DNA of 37,352 nucleotides from Acidimicrobiia bacterium (GTDB lineage Bacteria > Actinomycetota > Acidimicrobiia > Acidimicrobiales > CATQHL01), in the NCBI GenBank assembly GCA_009835395.1, contig VXXM01000037.1, positions 1 to 37,352 on the forward strand. Direction: 5' to 3'. The translations under genes and the position numbers were made by a program. The notes below the pieces were generated by a model. That model was not told the DNA's origin. It saw nothing but the letters and a program-made list of their open reading frames with translations, and did not search any database. This document shows, in pieces, positions 16,454 through 24,580 of this stretch. Position 1 is the stretch's first letter; each line of letters opens with the position of its first letter.

Positions 16454-17416
16454 GTGAGGATCGTTCCGTTCTACGCCGCCGGGGAGCCGGCCCAGCGACG
16501 ACTCCTCGGTGTGCTCCAACTCGGCGCCGCCGCGGTCGCCCTGTGGATCCTGTCGCTGTACTTCCGCTGGGACGACGAGACCGGCCTGCTGGTGCACGAC
16601 CCGGTGAACCTGTGGTTCAACTGCATCATGCTGGGCGCCTTCGCCATGATGTTGTTCTGCGTGTGGCGCCCCGGCCACCGCACGGCCGGCGCGATCGCCA
16701 TCTGCGGCCTCACCGCCGGCATGCTGTACGCCCTCGCCGAGAACAGCTTCGGCATGTTCACCTACAACGACGCCCACGCAGGCCCCGGATTCTGGCTGGG
16801 CCTGGCCTCCTACGTCGTGCAGCTCGGGGCGGCCGCCTTCGCCGGGCTCCTCGTCAGTGACGAGTGCGGCCGTGGGTGCCGCCCCGATGGGCGGCCGCAC
16901 AGCCCCTGGCTCGTGCTCGGCGCCGCCGCCGTGAGCACCGGCTGGATCGTGGCGCGGTTCCTGCCCACGTACGTCATCAGCATCCGGCGGACGCCCGTCA
17001 ACGAGTCCGGCAACGCCCTCAGCGAGCCGCTGCCACCGGAGATCCTCCACCGGGGTCTGGTCGCCCGCCTCGAGGGAGCCCAGTTCATCCCTGAACTGGC
17101 CGCCTGGCTGATCTTCGCCCTCGCCGCTCCCCTCGCCGTCTGGTGGCTGCGCCGCCAGCTCGCCGCTGCGTTCCTGAGCGGGTTCGTGGTCTACTTCGTG
17201 GCGGACATCGCCGCCGCCCTGGCTGTCGACTACTCGCTCGACTACAGCCAGGACCTCGAGAACGGGCTGCGGGTCATAGTGGACTACGGCCTGGGCAGCG
17301 GCTTCCTGGCCCAGCTCGCCACCACCGCGATCGCCATCTTCGCCATCGCGGCGATCTACCTGACGGGCTCGGAGCATCCCGGCTCACCCGCCACCGCCGC
17401 GCCGGAGGAGTCCTGA
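16454..17416 (+). CDS. Hypothetical multi-pass membrane protein, 320 aa
   Basis: I do not recognise the family. About seven or eight hydrophobic segments are seen, among them LLGVLQLGAAAVALWILSLYF, LWFNCIMLGAFAMMLFCVW, AIAICGLTAGMLYALAENSF, LASYVVQLGAAAFAGLLVS, ELAAWLIFALAAPLAVWWL, AAFLSGFVVYFVADIAAALAV and a final LATTAIAIFAIAAIYL. An acidic, Tyr/Asp-rich loop follows the seventh. The start is the GTG at 16454 at leaderless spacing. Longer upstream frames in the same phase run antisense through the aldolase and are shadow. The GT2-like gene begins 28 bases later with its own promoter box. Confidence 0.78.
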   Translation: MRIVPFYAAGEPAQRRLLGVLQLGAAAVALWILSLYFRWDDETGLLVHDPVNLWFNCIMLGAFAMMLFCVWRPGHRTAGAIAICGLTAGMLYALAENSFGMFTYNDAHAGPGFWLGLASYVVQLGAAAFAGLLVSDECGRGCRPDGRPHSPWLVLGAAAVSTGWIVARFLPTYVISIRRTPVNESGNALSEPLPPEILHRGLVARLEGAQFIPELAAWLIFALAAPLAVWWLRRQLAAAFLSGFVVYFVADIAAALAVDYSLDYSQDLENGLRVIVDYGLGSGFLAQLATTAIAIFAIAAIYLTGSEHPGSPATAAPEES

Positions 17417-17430
17417 GCCGACCGAACCGC

Positions 17431-17436
17431 TAGCGT
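17431..17436 (+). promoter_or_regulatory. Candidate leaderless -10 box (TAGCGT) of the GT2-like gene
   Basis: TAGCGT, 8 bases, then GTG at 17445. It falls in the 28-base gap after the membrane-protein gene. Confidence 0.55.
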
Positions 17437-17444
17437 CGCTGCAC

Positions 17445-18053
17445 GTGAGCTCTCCCCCGGCCCGCCGCAACGTCACGGCGGTGCTGATGCGTCCCTCCGC
17501 CGGGGACGCCTCCATGCTCGAGGAGACGCTCGCCGGGCTCGCCCGGGAGCACACCATCCTGGCGCCACCGAGTGGGCGGCAATTCGATGCCCGCAAGGCC
17601 TGCACGCTGGCGCTCGTGAGCGGTCCCGACCTGGTGCTCCTGATCGGCGGCGAGGTGCGGCTGGGCTACAGCGACCTGGCACGCCTGCTGGACGGTTACG
17701 AGGGTGGGGCCCGAATCGTGATCGGGGATCGGCGCGCCCTCGCCGGGCGGGCGCTGCGCCCGCTGGCCGGCCTGGCCTTCGGGATCTGGCGCAACGACAT
17801 GGGGTCGCCGGTGCGGCTCTACGACGCGGAGGCGCTGCAGGAGGTCATCGCCCACGTTCCGCCCGGCAGCAGCCACCCGACGCTGCTTATGAGCATGGTG
17901 GAGCACCGCCTGCGCTTCTCCGTCAAGGAGATCCGCCTGCGCAACGCCGCCGAGACGCCTCGCCAGGAGGATCCTGTGACCGCCCTGGCCGAGACGCTCA
18001 CCGGCCTCACCGAACTGCTGTCCTTCCGCACGGCGGCCCGGGCCATCCGCTGA
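17445..18053 (+). CDS. Degenerate GT2-like (glycosyltransferase family A) protein
   Basis: A 202-aa protein that follows the back half of a family 2 glycosyltransferase of the dolichol-phosphate-mannose-synthase type. PDLVLLIGGEVRLGYSDLARLL (split about 61-82) sits where the DAD(L) metal motif and following helix belong. IVIGDR (91-96) is in the place of the usual IVIGSR. NDMGSPVRLYDAEAL (117-131) matches the D..SGFRLY..EAL block. The DxD motif is replaced by IGGE, so normal sugar-nucleotide binding is doubtful. Assignment is by pattern only. It follows the membrane protein on the same strand and converges on pncA. Confidence 0.6.
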   Translation: MSSPPARRNVTAVLMRPSAGDASMLEETLAGLAREHTILAPPSGRQFDARKACTLALVSGPDLVLLIGGEVRLGYSDLARLLDGYEGGARIVIGDRRALAGRALRPLAGLAFGIWRNDMGSPVRLYDAEALQEVIAHVPPGSSHPTLLMSMVEHRLRFSVKEIRLRNAAETPRQEDPVTALAETLTGLTELLSFRTAARAIR

Positions 18054-18076
18054 GCCGCGGCGCCGGCGTGGGGGCC

Positions 18077-18637
18077 TCAGCTCGCCGGCTGCAGCAGCAC
18101 CTCGGCCACCGCAGCCATCTCCTCCAGCGCCGCTCGGGTGCTCTCGGGCGCCACGCCCGCGCAGAGATCCGCCAGCACCCGGGTGGAGAATCCCAACCGG
18201 GCGGCGTCCAGCACCGTGGCGCGAACGCAGTAGTCGGTGGCGATCCCCACGACGTCCAGCGCCTCCAGCCGGCGGGACCGCAGCCAGTCCTCCAGCGGAG
18301 CCCCGTCGCCGGCGACACCGTCGAACCCGGTGTAACTCGCCGAGAACTGGCCCTTGGAGAAGACCTCCGCCAGCGGCTCGGTCTCCAGGTCCGGGTGGAA
18401 GTCTGCGCCGCTGCTCCCGGCACGGCAGTGCGGGGGCCAGGTCCCCGCGTAGTCGGGCACCGACGAGAAGTGGTCGCCGGGATCGATGTGCCAGTCCCGG
18501 GTGGCCACCAAGGCCGTGTACAGACCGACCGACCGGCGCATGTAGTCGCTGATTCGCCCAGCCAGGGCGGCGCCGCCGGACACGGGCAGGGAAGCGCCGG
18601 GAACGTCGCAGAAATCGTTCTGCACGTCCACGATCAC
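18077..18637 (-). CDS. pncA: Nicotinamidase / isochorismatase-family hydrolase
   Basis: Converts nicotinamide to nicotinate for NAD salvage. Family marks are IVDVQNDFCDVPGASLPV with the catalytic aspartate, ATRDWHIDPGDHFSS with the metal-binding DxH, the FSKGQFSASYTGFDG block with the catalytic lysine, and GIATDYCVRATVLDA with the nucleophilic cysteine. The coordinates use the GTG at 18637, but this cuts into the first beta strand and has no Shine-Dalgarno sequence. A CTG at 18682, overlapping the pncB stop (CTGA) and preceded by GGAGG, would add 15 residues and is a credible true start. Follows pncB, its pathway partner. Confidence 0.9.
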   Translation of the reverse strand: MIVDVQNDFCDVPGASLPVSGGAALAGRISDYMRRSVGLYTALVATRDWHIDPGDHFSSVPDYAGTWPPHCRAGSSGADFHPDLETEPLAEVFSKGQFSASYTGFDGVAGDGAPLEDWLRSRRLEALDVVGIATDYCVRATVLDAARLGFSTRVLADLCAGVAPESTRAALEEMAAVAEVLLQPAS

Positions 18638-18678
18638 CAGAGCGCGGGGCGCCCGGTCGTCCTCGCCGGCGGTCTGCT

Positions 18679-19989
18679 TCAGGTGTCCTCCAGAGCGGGC
18701 TCGATGGGCAGCCAGGGCTCGCCGGGGCTCAGACCGAACGCCTCGGAACCGAGCCGGGCGAGCGCCTCGCGATGATAGTTGCGGGCCTCCAGCGTGCTGC
18801 GGGCGGGATCGGTCGCCACCGGGGATTCGGCCCGACCGCCACGCACCAGATCGGTCTGGAGGGCGAGCGCGCCCGTGGGCGCCGGCGCGCCGGGCTCCAG
18901 CAGCAGCTCAACCGTCGCCGTGCCCGCATCGTCGAGCAGGCGGAAGGCGCGCTTGGTGCCCGGACGCCAGGACTTGGCCAGCGATCGCTTGCGCACCGGT
19001 CGCCCGTCGATCTCCACGAGCTTGTAGACCAGGCCCGCAGTCGGCGCGCCGGCGCCGGCCACCAGCTCGGTGCCCACGAGGTACCCGTCGGCGGGTACCG
19101 CGGCCAGCGCGGCGATGTCGTGCTCGTCCAGGTCGCCCGACAGGATGATGCGGGTCCGGTGAGCGCCGAGATCGTCGAGCTGGCGGCGCACCGCCGACGC
19201 CGAGGCGGCCAGGTCTCCCGAGTCGATGCGCAGGGCGCCCATGCCGGGGCCGGCCACCTCCACCGCCCGCTGCACACCGTCGGCGACGTCGTAGGTGTCC
19301 ACCAGGTAGGTGCTGCCGGGACCCAGGAGGTCCGCCTGGGCGGCCATGGCGGCGCGCTCGTCGGCGTGCGCCAGGATGAAAGCGTGCCCGATCGTGCCGC
19401 CGGTGGGCACACCGAAGCGGCGCCCGGCCTCCAGGTTGGAGGTGGCGTCGAAGCCGCACACGTAGGCGGCACGGGCCGCCGCCGGTCCCGCCTCCTCGTG
19501 GGTGCGCCGGCTGCCCCCCTCCAGCAGCATCCGGTCGCCGGCCGCCGCCCGCATGCGTGCCGCCGCGGCGGCGATGGCGGAGTCGTGGTTGAGGATCGAC
19601 AGGACCAGGGTCTCCAGCACAACCGTCTCGGCGAAGCTGCCGCTCACGGTCAGAATCGGCGAGCCGGGAACGTAGAACTCGCCCTCGCGATACCCGCAGA
19701 TGTCCCCGGAGAAGGAGAACTCCGCCAGGCGCGCCAAGCTGTCCTCCGAGACAATGCCGCCTTGGCGCAGGAAGTCCAACTCGGCCGGACCGAAATGGAA
19801 GTCCCCCAGCGCCGCCAGCAGGCGACCGGTGCCGGCAACGACTCCGTAGCGGCGTCCCGGCGGCAGCCGGCGGCAGAAAACCTCGAAGGTGGCAGGCAGG
19901 TCGGCAACCCCTGAGCGCAGTGCGGCGTCGATCATCGTCAACTCGTACTGGTCGGTCAGCAGCGCCGTCGAGGCGGCCGGCGCGGTCAC
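18679..19989 (-). CDS. pncB: Nicotinate phosphoribosyltransferase
   Basis: Joins nicotinate to PRPP to give nicotinate mononucleotide. The 436-aa protein has the family's LLTDQYELTM opening, FEVFCRRLPPGRRYGVVAG, NHDSAIAAAAARMR, EGGSRRTHEEAG (with the catalytic histidine region), FDATSNLEAGRRFGVPTGGTIGHAF split over about 20 residues, VDTYDV and LRIDSGDL. The GTG at 19989 overlaps the stop of the M23 peptidase gene (GTGA). Together with pncA it forms a nicotinamide salvage pair, and both appear to be translated from the M23 gene's transcript. Confidence 0.95.
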   Translation of the reverse strand: MTAPAASTALLTDQYELTMIDAALRSGVADLPATFEVFCRRLPPGRRYGVVAGTGRLLAALGDFHFGPAELDFLRQGGIVSEDSLARLAEFSFSGDICGYREGEFYVPGSPILTVSGSFAETVVLETLVLSILNHDSAIAAAAARMRAAAGDRMLLEGGSRRTHEEAGPAAARAAYVCGFDATSNLEAGRRFGVPTGGTIGHAFILAHADERAAMAAQADLLGPGSTYLVDTYDVADGVQRAVEVAGPGMGALRIDSGDLAASASAVRRQLDDLGAHRTRIILSGDLDEHDIAALAAVPADGYLVGTELVAGAGAPTAGLVYKLVEIDGRPVRKRSLAKSWRPGTKRAFRLLDDAGTATVELLLEPGAPAPTGALALQTDLVRGGRAESPVATDPARSTLEARNYHREALARLGSEAFGLSPGEPWLPIEPALEDT

Positions 19990-21176
19990 GGGAGATATCC
20001 CAGCGGGTCCACCGCGGTTCCGTTCAGGCGGATCTCGAAGTGCAGGTGTGGGCCGGTGGAAAGCCCGGTCGAGCCGATGTTGCCGACCTGCTGGAGGCCG
20101 ACGACCAGATCGCCCGGTCGCACGGTCACCTGCGAGAGATGGGCGTACACCGAGGAGAGCCCGTTGCCGTGGTCGAGCACAACGGCGTTCCCGTAGCCGC
20201 CCCAAGGGCCGGCGGTGATGACCACCCCGGCCCGCGAGGCATAGACCGGCTGCCCGTGCGTGGTCCCCAGGTCGATCCCGGCGTGCAGCCGGTAGACCCC
20301 CAGGATCGGGTGCAGGCGGTTGCCGAAGCCCGAAGTCACCACGCCCGCGGTGGGCCAGAGGAATCCGGCCGCGGCGCCCGCCGCCTCCTCCTGGGCCTGC
20401 ACCCACGCCTCGGCCTTCTGGCGGTACTCCTCCACCTGGATGAAGCTCTCGAGTTCGGAGGCCTCCCGATCCCAGGCGGCGAACTCGGCCTCCAAGGCCC
20501 GCCGGCGTTTGTCCAGCTCGGCCTTGATGGCGGCCGCCTCGGCGCGCCGCTCCTCCAGCACCCCCAGGTCGTCCTCCAGCACCACCTGCAGCCGCTCCAC
20601 CTCGGCAACCGAGGCGGCGGCCTCGGCCAGCGCCACGTCGTAGCGATCCTCAGCCAGGCGGATGTCCTCGACCAGGTCCTCGGCATGACCGTGCACGGCT
20701 TCCAGCAGCGCCAGGCGGCGCAGCCCGTGCGTCAGATCGTCCGACGCCAGGAGAGTGGCGGTCCGCTCGCTGCCCGCCTGCAGGTACACCTCGACGATGA
20801 CCGCCTCGGCATCCCGGCGCACATCGGTGATGTCCAACTGAGCCCACCCGATCGCCGCCTCGTTCTGGCGCTGGACGGCGATCTGCGCCCGGAGCTCCTG
20901 CTCGGCCGCCTCGACCTGCGCCACCTGGCGTGCCACCAGCTCCTCTGCCGCCTGCAGCGCCCTGAACACGTCGACGTCCTCGGCAGCCAGCACGTCGATC
21001 CGGGCCTGCAGGGCGAGCTTCTCCTCCTCCACCCGCTCCAACTCGGCCCGCGCCTCGGCGATCGTCTCCTGAGCAACGCTCGGCGGCGCAGCGGGCAGCG
21101 TCCCCAGCAGGCAAACGAGGAAGACAATCGACCACCGCGCCGTCCGGCGATTCCGTCGGAGCCCTGACGATCGCAC
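19986..21176 (-). CDS. Secreted M23-family (LytM) peptidase with N-terminal coiled coil
   Basis: A 396-aa EnvC/LytM-type murein hydrolase or hydrolase activator, acting outside the membrane. A signal peptide is seen at 1-35 (basic start, then WSIVFLVCLLGTLPAAPPSVAQ split around residue 15-36). Residues 37 to about 260 are E/A/R/L-rich with heptad spacing, so coiled coil. The C-terminal M23 domain keeps all zinc and catalytic residues: LHAGIDLG, YAHLSQ and GPHLHFEI. The GTG at 21176 has a TACGCT box 8 bases upstream, giving a leaderless start; longer upstream frames are spurious. Heads the pncB-pncA run. Confidence 0.9.
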   Translation of the reverse strand: MRSSGLRRNRRTARWSIVFLVCLLGTLPAAPPSVAQETIAEARAELERVEEEKLALQARIDVLAAEDVDVFRALQAAEELVARQVAQVEAAEQELRAQIAVQRQNEAAIGWAQLDITDVRRDAEAVIVEVYLQAGSERTATLLASDDLTHGLRRLALLEAVHGHAEDLVEDIRLAEDRYDVALAEAAASVAEVERLQVVLEDDLGVLEERRAEAAAIKAELDKRRRALEAEFAAWDREASELESFIQVEEYRQKAEAWVQAQEEAAGAAAGFLWPTAGVVTSGFGNRLHPILGVYRLHAGIDLGTTHGQPVYASRAGVVITAGPWGGYGNAVVLDHGNGLSSVYAHLSQVTVRPGDLVVGLQQVGNIGSTGLSTGPHLHFEIRLNGTAVDPLGYLP

Positions 21177-21184
21177 GTCGCGGC

Positions 21185-21190
21185 AGCGTA
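21185..21190 (-). promoter_or_regulatory. Candidate leaderless -10 box (TACGCT) of the M23 peptidase
   Basis: TACGCT on the minus strand, 8 bases, then GTG at 21176. It helps choose this start over upstream in-frame codons, which would lie before the promoter. Confidence 0.6.
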
Positions 21191-21285
21191 GCAAGCCAAT
21201 CCCGCCTCGCAGGTCCCCGTGACGGTGCCTGCCCGGTCGCCTCGGAGCGGGCCGCCGACCGGACGGTCCCGCGGCGTCCCACTCG

Positions 21286-21291
21286 TATACT
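21286..21291 (+). promoter_or_regulatory. Candidate -10 box (TATACT) for the men operon
   Basis: TATACT is the best -10 match in the 258-base divergent gap. Six bases later there is a GTG at 21298 that opens a 34-codon ORF, not menF. The rest of the gap up to the menF ATG at 21435 would be 5' leader. Confidence 0.55.
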
Positions 21292-21297
21292 CCCAAC

Positions 21298-21402
21298 GTG
21301 CAGCGCGACGTGGAAAACCGCACCCGAGTCCCGGGCCCGGCAACTCGCCGGCGCCCCGGCACGGCCGCACCCCCGGCCATTTCGCGGCCGCGGCGCGGCT
21401 GA
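21298..21402 (+). CDS. Possible leaderless 34-aa leader peptide upstream of menF
   Basis: A GTG placed 6 bases after TATACT opens a 34-codon frame ending at a TGA at 21400-21402. The ORF is out of frame with menF and ends 32 bases before it. The peptide is rich in Arg (9) and Pro (6), with an RRRPG stretch. It resembles no family I know. It could regulate menF by leader translation, or be a chance frame in GC-rich DNA. The only support is the promoter spacing. Confidence 0.35.
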   Translation: MQRDVENRTRVPGPATRRRPGTAAPPAISRPRRG

Positions 21403-21434
21403 TTCCCTCAGGACCGCTCACCGAGGCCATACCG

Positions 21435-22853
21435 ATGAGCCTCGCGGCCGGGGAGGCGCCACTCGACGCTCGGGAACGCCCGGCGGCCCGTGACCTGCGG
21501 TGCCTGGAGTTGTCGGCGCCCCCGGGCGCGGACCCGCTGGCCGCCTTCGCCACCGCTCCACCAGGCGACAGGCACTTCTGCTGGATCCAACCCTCGCGGG
21601 GACTGGCGGTCGTCTGCATCGGCGCGGCGTTGCGGTGGCAGCCGGCCAGCCAGCGGGAACGCTTCAGCGAGGCGGCCCGCTTCGTCTCCGAGGTTGCCCG
21701 AGACCTCCAGGGAGTCGCCGAGTCGAGCCGGCGGGGCGCCGGTCCCTGGGGCCCGATCCTGTGCGGCGGGTTCGCCTTCGACTCGCAGCCCGGCGGCGAG
21801 CAGTCTCGCTGGACGGGATTCGGTGCGGGGATGCTCGTGCTGCCGGAGTTGCTGGGAATCGCCGAGCAGGGGAAGCTGCGCTGGCTCGTGGTGGCGCCGG
21901 CGGATCGACTGGCAGAGGCATCGCAACGGGCGGTGCGACTGCTGCGAGCCGCCGCCGAGGCGGTTCCGTCGCCAACTCCGCTGGTGCTGCTCGGGCCGAG
22001 TGGCGGCGCCGACGACGGCTACGTGGCCACGATCAATGCCGCACTGGGGCAGATCCGGGCGGGTGCGCTCGGGAAGGTCGTACCGGGCCGGCAGGTCACC
22101 GTCCGTCTCGCCGGTTCGCCGGGCAAGGGAGCCGTCGTCGAGCTGTTGCGGCGGCTGGCGGCCCGCTACCCCACCGCGACCAGCTACGCCGTGAGCGGCG
22201 GGGGCCGAACCCTGCTGGGAGCCACCCCCGAATTGCTGGTCAGGACCGCCGACGGTATCGCCGAGGCCGATGCACTGGCCGGATCGTGCCCCCGCGACGA
22301 GGATCCCGTCCGGGACGCCGCTCTGGCCGATGCGATGCTGGCCAGCGGCAAGGAGCGGCGCGAGCACGACACCGTGGTCGAGCACCTGCGCGAGGGCATG
22401 ACCGGCGCCGGAGTCGTGCTGGATCCCTGCCCGCCCGAACCGTACGTCCGCGCCCTGCCCGGCATCCAGCACCTCTGCACCCCCGTGCGGGGACGCTGCG
22501 CCACCGCTCCGGGTGCCATCCTCGAGCTCGCCGGCGCCCTGCATCCGACTCCTGCGGTTGCGGGCCAGCCGGTGGCCGCCGCGCTGGACTTCCTCCGCCG
22601 CCACGAGCCGGCGGGCCGCGGCTGGTTCGCCGGCCCGGTCGGGTGGACCGACCTGGCCGGCAACGGCGAGTTCTGCATGGCGCTCCGCTCGGGCCTGCTG
22701 GATCCGGTGACCAACGAGATAGCGCTCTTCGCCGGCTCCGGCGTGGTCGAGGAATCCGATCCCACCGCAGAGCTGCGCGAGACCGCCTCGAAGCTGCACG
22801 CAGTTCCCGCGGTCACCGACGACGCACCACTCGGAGGCATTCGCGAGCAGTGA
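21435..22853 (+). CDS. menF: Isochorismate synthase
   Basis: Converts chorismate to isochorismate, the first step of menaquinone synthesis. The 472-aa protein has the chorismate-binding-enzyme core: GALGKVVPGRQ (about 215), SYAVSGGGRTLLGATPELLV split across the domain, DALAGSCPRDEDP, SGKERREHDTVVEHL, ALHPTPAVAGQP, RGWFAGPVGW, NGEFCMALR and FAGSGVVEESDPTAE. The start is the ATG at 21435 with a modest GAGG upstream. Upstream in-frame codons give a low-complexity extension and are not used. The stop overlaps the menD start (GTGA). Confidence 0.93.
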   Translation: MSLAAGEAPLDARERPAARDLRCLELSAPPGADPLAAFATAPPGDRHFCWIQPSRGLAVVCIGAALRWQPASQRERFSEAARFVSEVARDLQGVAESSRRGAGPWGPILCGGFAFDSQPGGEQSRWTGFGAGMLVLPELLGIAEQGKLRWLVVAPADRLAEASQRAVRLLRAAAEAVPSPTPLVLLGPSGGADDGYVATINAALGQIRAGALGKVVPGRQVTVRLAGSPGKGAVVELLRRLAARYPTATSYAVSGGGRTLLGATPELLVRTADGIAEADALAGSCPRDEDPVRDAALADAMLASGKERREHDTVVEHLREGMTGAGVVLDPCPPEPYVRALPGIQHLCTPVRGRCATAPGAILELAGALHPTPAVAGQPVAAALDFLRRHEPAGRGWFAGPVGWTDLAGNGEFCMALRSGLLDPVTNEIALFAGSGVVEESDPTAELRETASKLHAVPAVTDDAPLGGIREQ

Positions 22854-24580
22854 CCGCATACGAGTACTTCGGTGCGTTCTTCGAGGAGTTGGCGAACCGG
22901 GGTGTGCGCCACGTGGTCTGCTCGCCGGGTTCGCGCTCGGCACCGCTGGTGCTGTCCGCCCACGCCGACCCGCGGCTGCGCTGCTGGGTGCAACTGGATG
23001 AGCGCGCCGGCGGCTTCTTCGCGCTCGGCCTCGCCAAGGCCGAGCGCCAGTGCGTCGCCCTGATCTGCACCTCGGGAAGTGCAGCCGCCAACTACCTGCC
23101 CGCGGTGACCGAGGCGTTCTACGACGGGGTGGCCCTGGTGGTGTTGACCGCCGACCGACCGCCGGAGTTGCGCGACCGCGGTGCCGGCCAGACCATCGAC
23201 CAGATCGGCCTGTACGGCGCGCACGCGCGCTGGTCGGCCGACCTGCCGGTGTCCGGCGAGGTGGGTCCCGACCACGCCCGCTTCACCGCGCACCGAGCGG
23301 TCGCCGCCGCGCTCGGTCCACCCGGTGGACCGGTCCACCTCAACGCCCCGCTGCGCGAGCCGCTCGAGCCCCTCGATGGGCAGCCGGTCGGAGGCGTCGC
23401 CGGAAGGGAGTCGCCGGGGCCGACCGCGCCGCCGGTAGCCGACGCCGGCGAGGTGGCGCAGTTGGCCGACCTCGTGCGCAACCGGGAACGCGGCGTGCTT
23501 GCGGTCGGACCGTCGGACCTCTCCGGTGCCGACGCCGGCGCCGTGAAACAACTGGCGGCGCTCGCCGGTTGGCCGCTAGTGGCCGATGCCGCCTCCGGCC
23601 TGCGCACCGGGGACGCCGCGGCTGCCACGGTCGTGGCAGCCGGTCAGCATCTGGCCCGCACCGGGCCGTTCTGGGACGGGCACACTCCCGACGTGCTCGT
23701 CCGGGCCGGCCACCCCACCGCGGCGCGGGCGCTGCGGGAAGGCTTGGCGGCCTGGGAAGCGGAGATCTGGCTCGTGGACCCGTTGGACCGTTGGGAAGAG
23801 CCCACGACGGTGCCCGCGGGACGCTGGCGCAGCCCCCTCGGCGCGCTGGCCCGGGGTGTCCTGGCCTCCCTCGAGCCGGCGCGGTCGGCGACCGCCTGGA
23901 CCGATTCCTGGCGTCGCGCCGAGTCGACGGCTCAGCAGACGATCACGGCGACCCTGCAGGGCGGGCCGCTCCTCGAGGCGGGACTGGCGCGGCTGCTCGG
24001 CGAGACGCTCGAGCCCGACACCGTTCTCTACGCCTCGAACAGCATGCCCGTCCGAGATCTGGACGCTTTCCTGGCGCCTCACCGTCGAGCGCCGCGGGTC
24101 GTGGCGCATCGGGGCACCAACGGCGTTGACGGCGTCACCTCGGCTGCCGCCGGGATGGCCGCAGCTGCCGGCGACCCGGTCGTCCTGTTGGCGGGAGATC
24201 TGGCGCTGCTGCACGACCTCGGGGGACTGCTCGGCGCCGCCCGACTCGGGATCGATCTCACGATCGTCGTGCCGAACAACGACGGTGGGGGCATCTTCTC
24301 GTTCCTCCCGGTCGCCGGGGCGGTCCCCGGGCCGGTCTTCGAACAGTTCTTCGGCACACCTCACGGCGCCGACCTCTCAGCCGTGGTGAAGGGCGTCGGT
24401 GCCGCTCACCACCGCGCCGCTGACGCCGCGGCCCTGGGCGAGGCGCTGGAAATCTGCAGGCACTCCGGGGGTCTCGGGGTCATCGAGGTCCCCGTCGACA
24501 CCGAGGCGAACGTGGCACAGCACCGGCTCGTCGAGAGGTCCGTGCGGGATGCCGTGACCCGCTCGTTCGGCCCTGCATGA
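22850..24580 (+). CDS. menD: 2-succinyl-5-enolpyruvyl-6-hydroxy-3-cyclohexene-1-carboxylate synthase
   Basis: Thiamine-diphosphate enzyme joining isochorismate and 2-oxoglutarate. The 576-aa product has the N-terminal CSPGSRSAPLVL (24-35), LDERAGGFFALGLAKA with E51 as the ThDP-activating glutamate, CTSGSAAANYLPAV, TADRPPELRDRGAGQTIDQ in parts, and SNSMPVRDLD. The ThDP and Mg binding fold GDLALLHDLGG...VPNNDGGGIFSFLP is near residue 445-485. The GTG at 22850 overlaps the menF stop; its own stop overlaps the menC ATG. A longer in-frame opening that runs back through menF is not coding. Confidence 0.96.
   Translation: MTAYEYFGAFFEELANRGVRHVVCSPGSRSAPLVLSAHADPRLRCWVQLDERAGGFFALGLAKAERQCVALICTSGSAAANYLPAVTEAFYDGVALVVLTADRPPELRDRGAGQTIDQIGLYGAHARWSADLPVSGEVGPDHARFTAHRAVAAALGPPGGPVHLNAPLREPLEPLDGQPVGGVAGRESPGPTAPPVADAGEVAQLADLVRNRERGVLAVGPSDLSGADAGAVKQLAALAGWPLVADAASGLRTGDAAAATVVAAGQHLARTGPFWDGHTPDVLVRAGHPTAARALREGLAAWEAEIWLVDPLDRWEEPTTVPAGRWRSPLGALARGVLASLEPARSATAWTDSWRRAESTAQQTITATLQGGPLLEAGLARLLGETLEPDTVLYASNSMPVRDLDAFLAPHRRAPRVVAHRGTNGVDGVTSAAAGMAAAAGDPVVLLAGDLALLHDLGGLLGAARLGIDLTIVVPNNDGGGIFSFLPVAGAVPGPVFEQFFGTPHGADLSAVVKGVGAAHHRAADAAALGEALEICRHSGGLGVIEVPVDTEANVAQHRLVERSVRDAVTRSFGPA

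Noticed and set aside
21500-22849. Upstream extension of menD into menF
   Set aside because: It is Arg-rich out-of-phase sequence over a good menF gene. The GTGA overlap at 22850 gives the normal MenD N-terminus.
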